Part shown: in pieces, positions 7,501 through 10,692 of the stretch
Numbering within the stretch: the stretch's first letter is position 1
How the letters are laid out: the number at the start of each line of letters is the position of its first letter
DNA from: Gonium pectorale
Taxonomy: Eukaryota > Chlorophyta > Chlorophyceae > Chlamydomonadales > Volvocaceae
DNA length: 10,692 nt
Reading direction: 5' to 3'
Assembly (NCBI GenBank): GCA_001584585.1
Contig: LSYV01000016.1
Span: forward strand, 470,541 to 481,232
Notes under the pieces: model-generated
Told to the model about the DNA's origin: nothing
Seen by the model: the letters and a program-made list of their open reading frames with translations, nothing else
Databases searched by the model: none
Translations under genes and position numbers: made by a program

Positions 7501-10417
7501 AGGGCAGGTGCTGGCACGGCATACAGCGGCGCTCGCCCGCTGGCGCGGTTCTCCCTACACAGAGAACAGGTTCGGCCCGAGGGTGGCGGCACAGCGCCCC
7601 GCAGGGGAAACGAAGGCGGCAAGGGCACAGCGGTGCCAGAAAGCGACGGCCTGGTGGGGCCTGGCCCCGTGGTTGCCGAGGCACAGGGGCGGCCTTCCCG
7701 CGACGGACTGCAACCACGGCCAGCAGGCACCCCGCACCGCACCGGCTCAACGCTGCCGCTACCGCCACCCACCGCACCAACCCGCACGCAGCAACCCGCG
7801 CAGAACCAGTAACCCGCCAGCCCGCACCTGACTGAGCGGGAAGGTGACCACCATGGGCACGCCCGACTTGTCGCCAGGCGGCAGCAACCGAGCGGGCGTG
7901 CCACGCGGCAGGCTGCCGCCGCTGGCGGCGCCGCCGGGCGGCGGCGCCACGTTAACGAGCACGTCCACGATGAAGGCCCCGCCGCCGCCGCCGCCGCCCT
8001 TCTTGCCGCCCTTGCCGCCAGCCCCGTTGCCATCTGGGGGTTTCAAGGACAGGGGTTGGTATGATGAGGACGGACCGGGATCCAGCAGCATCCCCCCGTC
8101 TGGAGAGGAGCAAGGGTGTCGCCGGGCGGCACGGGTACGACAGAGCGACCCCATTAAGCAGCCGGAGTAAGGGCCGGGCAAACGGCCAACCCAAATAATC
8201 AGGTGGTCAGAAGGTCAGGGCCGGGAAGACCGCCTCCGCGCACCGCTGGCACGCACCTGCGGCGTCCTTCCTCCCGCCGACCCGCTCAAAGTTGACCACC
8301 GCACCCCACACGCCGTGCGTCACCTCCGCCATCACCGCCTCGCCGCCGCCGCCGCTGCCGGCGCCGGCGCTGGTTGAGGCCTCCGGGTGCGGCGCCGCGC
8401 CCGCCGCCGCCGGCTGCGAGAAGTCGGGCATGGGCTGCGCCAGCTCCGGCGGCTGCGGCAGCAGCCGGACCAGCCGCCCTGCGGTTGGAAATTGGCGGTT
8501 GTCGGTTAGCGGGTGCGCGTTGGTGGTTAGGGCCGTCCATGCGGTGGTCGGGCACGGCGCCCTTGCACTGTGTCGACGGGAGTCATCCCACTCGACGGCG
8601 CTTCGCCAACAAGTCCGAGCGCCTCGAGTCCAACTGCACGTCGATGGCCCCGCCGGCCGGTCCATGTGGCCGCTGCCGGACGGTCCGCGTGCCAGCGCAG
8701 CAGCATCTCGCCACCCGACGCACGTGTTTCCTCTCTCTCCCTTCCCCTTTCGCCTCAGCGCCACGAACCCTGCTCCCACCCGCCCACCCACGCAGCACCT
8801 GCCCAACCTCCCACACACCCGGCTGTAGGAAGGGCAGGCAGACGGCGGGCGAGTTGACGAAGCCCCTCAGGCCCGCCCGCAGCGACACCAGCTGGTCCAG
8901 CAGCGCGTAGTAGGACCGGACCGCCGGCTCGTCGGGAATGGAGATGCCGTCGCGGGCGGCCTCCAGCGCTTTAACACGCGCTTCCAGCGCCGGGAGCGCG
9001 CGCTCCGTCTGGAACTGCCTGTGGCGGAGGAGGCGGGGAGGTGGGAGATGGCGGTGGCAAGAGGGGTTGGCTTGTGGACAAGAGGGGAGGGCCAGCAGGG
9101 CGGGCGGCTAAAGGTGGTCCGTTGCAGGGAAGGCGCGGGCTAGCGCACGCAGAGCCTGGATCGGGAGGATCCCCGGTGCCACCGCCGCCCTTTACTCCGC
9201 CCCGCTGCCCCGCCGGCAAGCCTTGCCCTGCCACGGCGGCCCTGACATAGGGCGAAGCGGAGGCAGCCTCTGCCACCGATTCGCCCGCGCCCCTACCCCT
9301 CCTCGTTGTCCCCCTCCCGTTCCGCTGCCCTCGCAGTCTTGGCTTGCCGTTACCTCACCCCGCCCCGCCTCCACACGCGCGCACGCACTCGTCACCCCGC
9401 TTGTGCCCGCTGTGTTTGCTCGCGGGATAGTGGACAGGGTAGCGCCTAGCGCGCCGTGTGCCCCTCATGCCCGCACACCGGACGGCCCGTACACACCGAT
9501 TCCCTGCAAGCGCCCGTTCCGCTCTGCTACAACCTGCCGCACCTGAAGGACGCCGCCATGAGCTGCTCCGGCTCCGCCCCCTCCACGCGCATCAGGCTGA
9601 GCAGCATGTTGTAGCCAAGGTGGAAGGCCGAGTAGAGCACGTCGGGGGCGCCCTTGATCATGTCGCGAGCCACGGGCGGCTCCAGCCGGGTGTCGAGCAT
9701 GAGGATGACCACGCCTGGGGTGAAAGGAGGGGAGGGGCCGGGCGGTGGGGGGGGAGGGTTGGTGCAGGTTGGGTAAGTAGGGGCAAGGCAGGAGGGCAGG
9801 AGGGCAGGAGGGCAGGAGGGCAGGAGGGCAGGAGGGCAGGAGGGCAGGAGGGCAGGAGGGCAGGAGGGCAGGAGGGCAGGAGGGCAGGAGGGCAGGAAGG
9901 GCCGCAGCGGGTCGTCATGGGGCAGTGGTTCTGGGTGGAGAGCCAGGGATACGCCGTGGCGCCGCGGCCATCGCACACCGCGGATCCCAGGAGGGTAGAT
10001 CGACTCCCGGGGAGCGGACAGTGCGCGCGTGCTTTGTCGTTGCGTGCACATGTACGCCATCGTTGCGCGATACAAACAAGCCCGGAAGGCCGGAAGCCCC
10101 GCCCGCTCCGCGCGCCTCTGCGTCCTCCGGCCCATCCCTCCGCATCCGCGCCTGCCGCCATCCCGCCCTTCAACCCCGCCAGCCCCCCCCGCCCCAATCA
10201 CGCCCGTACGCCCGCCAGCCTGCCCGCTCCGCGCACCTCTGTCGTCCAGCCCGCGGCGCCCCGCGCGGCCGCTCATCTGGATGTACTCGCCGCTGGTGAT
10301 CCACCGGAACGCGCCGCCGTCGTACTTCTTGACGTTTGTGAACACCACCGTCTTGGCGGGCATGTTGAGTCCGGTGGAGAAGGTCTCCGTCGCGAACAGG
10401 CACTTTAGCAGGCCCTC
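4345..10417 (-). CDS. MTR4: Ski2-like exosome RNA helicase, MTR4/HEN2 family (3' part, 11 exons)
   Basis: This is the C-terminal 656 residues of a nuclear DExH-box 3'-5' RNA helicase that unwinds and feeds RNA to the exosome (in TRAMP- or NEXT-like complexes) for rRNA processing and RNA surveillance. Minus-strand exons are 10237-10417, 9543-9714, 8819-9018, 8257-8478, 7828-8033, 7182-7343, 6594-6806, 5898-6116, 5291-5385, 4807-4948 and 4345-4503. Together they make 1971 nt including TGA, with all junction phases matching and all introns GT-AG. In visible-part numbering: motif V ([13 protein letters not shown]) at 9-21, motif VI ([10 protein letters not shown]) at 47-56, winged helix about 61-125, arch stalk and KOW about 126-370, DSHCT helical domain about 450-650, ending in FAASLYL. 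The arch is expanded with Gly/Ala-rich loops. The 5' half, with the ATPase motifs, lies off the right edge. The arch separates this family from short Ski2-like helicases. Some C-terminal wording ([23 protein letters not shown]) recalls plant HEN2 as much as MTR4, so the paralogue is open. Confidence 0.95.
4807..4948 (-). other. MTR4: MTR4 exon: DSHCT, second part
   Basis: This 142-nt exon begins with C, completing a Cys codon with the TG of the previous exon, and ends GTG TTC GAG in phase 0. After an unusual [11 protein letters not shown] segment it encodes [37 protein letters not shown], matching the conserved F.PDLM..V..W..GS.F....MT.VFE block. Confidence 0.92.
5291..5385 (-). other. MTR4: MTR4 exon: DSHCT helix
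   Basis: This 95-nt exon, the shortest, encodes [20 protein letters not shown] and [11 protein letters not shown], then ends TG before donor GTGGGC. The acceptor has a long pyrimidine tract (CCCCACCCCACCCCAG). The [14 protein letters not shown] helix is a family hallmark. Confidence 0.93.
5898..6116 (-). other. MTR4: MTR4 exon: start of DSHCT domain
   Basis: This 219-nt, phase 0-0 exon encodes [51 protein letters not shown] and [10 protein letters not shown]. These match the DSHCT opening (R.RVLRRL.Y, KGRVA, DEL.L.EL.F.G.F, SCFV). It ends with a short GPGPGPK tract before donor GTGAGG. Confidence 0.96.
6594..6806 (-). other. MTR4: MTR4 exon: descending stalk helices
   Basis: This 213-nt, phase 0-0 exon encodes [20 protein letters not shown], then AEHPL and a long Ala/Arg/Glu-rich helix ending LILKDELK. 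The HPL and KDELK landmarks match the family; the rest is typical variable coiled coil. Confidence 0.93.
7182..7343 (-). other. MTR4: MTR4 exon: return from fist into stalk
   Basis: This 162-nt, 54-codon, phase 0-0 exon encodes [20 protein letters not shown], a short helix, and [11 protein letters not shown]. The wording [12 protein letters not shown] and P.LDP..D is strongly conserved in MTR4/HEN2. Donor is GTGGGG, acceptor CCGCAG. Confidence 0.95.
7466..7507. repeat. Three copies of a 14-bp unit in MTR4 intron
   Basis: GTGTAGGAGGGCAG occurs at 7466-7479 and 7494-7507, with one-base variant GCGTAGGAGGGCAG between them at 7480-7493. It lies in the 484-nt intron 7344-7827. The AGGAGGGCAG core also forms the 8-bp array at 9789-9900. 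Confidence 0.93.
7828..8033 (-). other. MTR4: MTR4 exon: KOW fist, Gly-rich insert and second half
   Basis: This 206-nt exon begins AT after CCCCCAG, completing Asp, and ends CTC AGT CAG in phase 0. It encodes [11 protein letters not shown] followed by seven Gly codons, then [12 protein letters not shown], a Gly/Pro-rich loop, and [11 protein letters not shown]. The hydrophobic strands match the family; the Lys/Gly tract and the loop between the strands are expansions. Confidence 0.9.
7977..8000. repeat. GCC/GGC triplet run coding polyglycine
   Basis: A run of GCC triplets on the plus strand reads as consecutive GGC codons on the minus strand and encodes the seven-glycine tract in the KOW region of the helicase. 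It is coding and in frame, so length changes would alter only the Gly count. Confidence 0.85.
8257..8478 (-). other. MTR4: MTR4 exon: KOW fist, first part, with low-complexity insert
   Basis: This 222-nt exon encodes [15 protein letters not shown], then a Pro/Ala/Ser/Gly-rich stretch (about residues 205-230 of the visible part), then the conserved [12 protein letters not shown] of the KOW fold. It begins GG CGG after CCGCAG and ends one base into an Asp codon at donor GTGCGT. The insert lies where other MTR4 proteins have a variable loop. Confidence 0.9.
8819..9018 (-). other. MTR4: MTR4 exon: arch stalk (ascending helices)
   Basis: This 200-nt exon follows a CCGCCACAG acceptor and ends CAG CCG G before donor GTGTGT. 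It encodes [20 protein letters not shown], a helical coiled segment, then [19 protein letters not shown] and CLPFLQPG. The [11 protein letters not shown] wording, split over this and the next exon, is typical of the MTR4 arch entry into the KOW fist. Confidence 0.95.
9543..9714 (-). other. MTR4: MTR4 exon: end of RecA2 and start of winged helix
   Basis: This 172-nt exon starts with GC, completing the split Gly of DDRG, and ends TTC AG before donor GTGCGG. It encodes [14 protein letters not shown], then a conserved block whose key part is [17 protein letters not shown]. That block matches the Ski2-family winged-helix entry (SAFHL.YNM.L.L.RVE). Confidence 0.95.
9789..9900. repeat. 8-bp minisatellite, 14 copies, in MTR4 intron
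   Basis: The plus-strand unit CAGGAGGG repeats 13 times without error (9789-9892), and a fourteenth copy, CAGGAAGG, ends the array. It lies in the 522-nt intron 9715-10236. The transcribed RNA carries the C/U-rich complement. Just left is a G-rich run (about 9741-9760). Confidence 0.97.
10237..10417 (-). other. MTR4: MTR4 exon: RecA2 helicase motifs V and VI
   Basis: This 181-nt exon begins in phase 0 after a CACCACAG acceptor and ends after one base of a Gly codon at donor GTGCGC. It encodes [20 protein letters not shown] (motif V), then the conserved FTNVKKYDG and FRWITSGEY stretches, and [14 protein letters not shown] (motif VI with the arginine finger residues). These are the most conserved residues in the window and fix the family. 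The codon before GLN is Thr. Confidence 0.97.
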
Positions 10418-10587
10418 CTGTGGTGGCGGTGACGATAATGGAAATGATTGTCGGGGCGGTGGTGGTTGTTAATTTCGGCTGAAACGGACGGCAAAAGAGG
10501 TGCGGACGTGCGGGTGCCCCTGCCCTGCTCCCCGATGCGGGGCGACCTTTGGTCTTGCCTCCTCCCTCCACCGTACTCCCCACGCTG

Positions 10588-10692
10588 CGCCTGTGCCACG
10601 CCCCCCCATGCGCCTGTGCCACGCCCCCCCATGCGCCTGTGCCACGCCCCCCCATGCGCCTGTGCCACGCCCCCCCATGCGCCTGTGCCACG
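10588..10692. repeat. 23-bp tandem repeat running off the right edge
   Basis: Four full 23-bp units start at 10588, 10611, 10634 and 10657, and a fifth, of which 13 bp are visible, starts at 10680. Each unit has CGCCTGTGCCACG followed by seven C and ATG. The copies are identical. The array lies in the MTR4 intron that begins at 10418, so on the transcribed RNA each unit carries a run of seven G. Confidence 0.95.

Noticed and set aside
9785..9900. CRISPR array
   Set aside because: The direct 8-bp tandem repeat has no spacers and lies in a eukaryotic intron.
9458..10408. Plus-strand 316-codon frame containing Arg/Gly/Gln/Glu repeats
   Set aside because: The repetitive protein is only the translation of the intronic 8-bp minisatellite, and the rest is antisense to MTR4 exons.
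10405..10691. Minus-strand frames with repeated GGAWHR/MGG peptides
   Set aside because: They are translations of the 23-bp tandem array in an intron, reading through in several frames because the unit is not a multiple of three.

Overview
The window looks like nuclear DNA of a GC-rich green alga, most likely a volvocine/chlamydomonadalean chlorophyte. The signs are high GC (roughly two thirds by eye), strong G/C preference at third codon positions, short exons (95-493 bp) split by GT-AG introns of 220-525 bp, Ala/Gly/Pro-rich insertions in otherwise conserved proteins, and GC-rich tandem repeats in introns. The lineage is inferred from style, not from a marker gene.

Two genes are supported, both on the minus strand and both incomplete in the window. 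The right 6.3 kb (4345-10417) holds the 3' half of an exosome-associated Ski2-like RNA helicase of the MTR4/HEN2 family. Eleven exons, joined at ten GT-AG introns with consistent phases, give an uninterrupted 656-residue C-terminal part: helicase motifs V and VI, the winged helix, the arch with its KOW 'fist', and the DSHCT helical domain, ending with the characteristic FAASLYL-stop. The 5' half (RecA1 and most of RecA2) lies beyond the right edge.

The left 1.3 kb (1-1320) holds the 5' end of a ubiquitin-specific protease-type gene. A short first exon (1223-1320), below the size at which open reading frames are usually listed, supplies the ATG and the start of a DUSP domain. Exon 2 (461-953) completes the DUSP domain. 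Exon 3 (237 to beyond the left edge) begins a ubiquitin-like domain. The peptidase domain would lie off the left edge. Exon 3 has a reading-frame puzzle near position 120.

Between the genes is a gene-free stretch of about 3 kb (1321-4344). Its left half is clearly less GC-rich than the rest of the window; its right half is GC-rich, and its part nearest 4344 probably includes the helicase 3' UTR. No transposon, RNA gene or conserved exon was recognised there.

Repeats are confined to helicase introns: a 14-copy 8-bp array (9789-9900), three copies of a 14-bp unit with the same core (7466-7507), and a 23-bp array that runs off the right edge (10588-10692). The two genes share strand but no obvious function: one serves nuclear RNA surveillance and rRNA processing, the other ubiquitin removal. 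No previously undescribed system is convincingly present.
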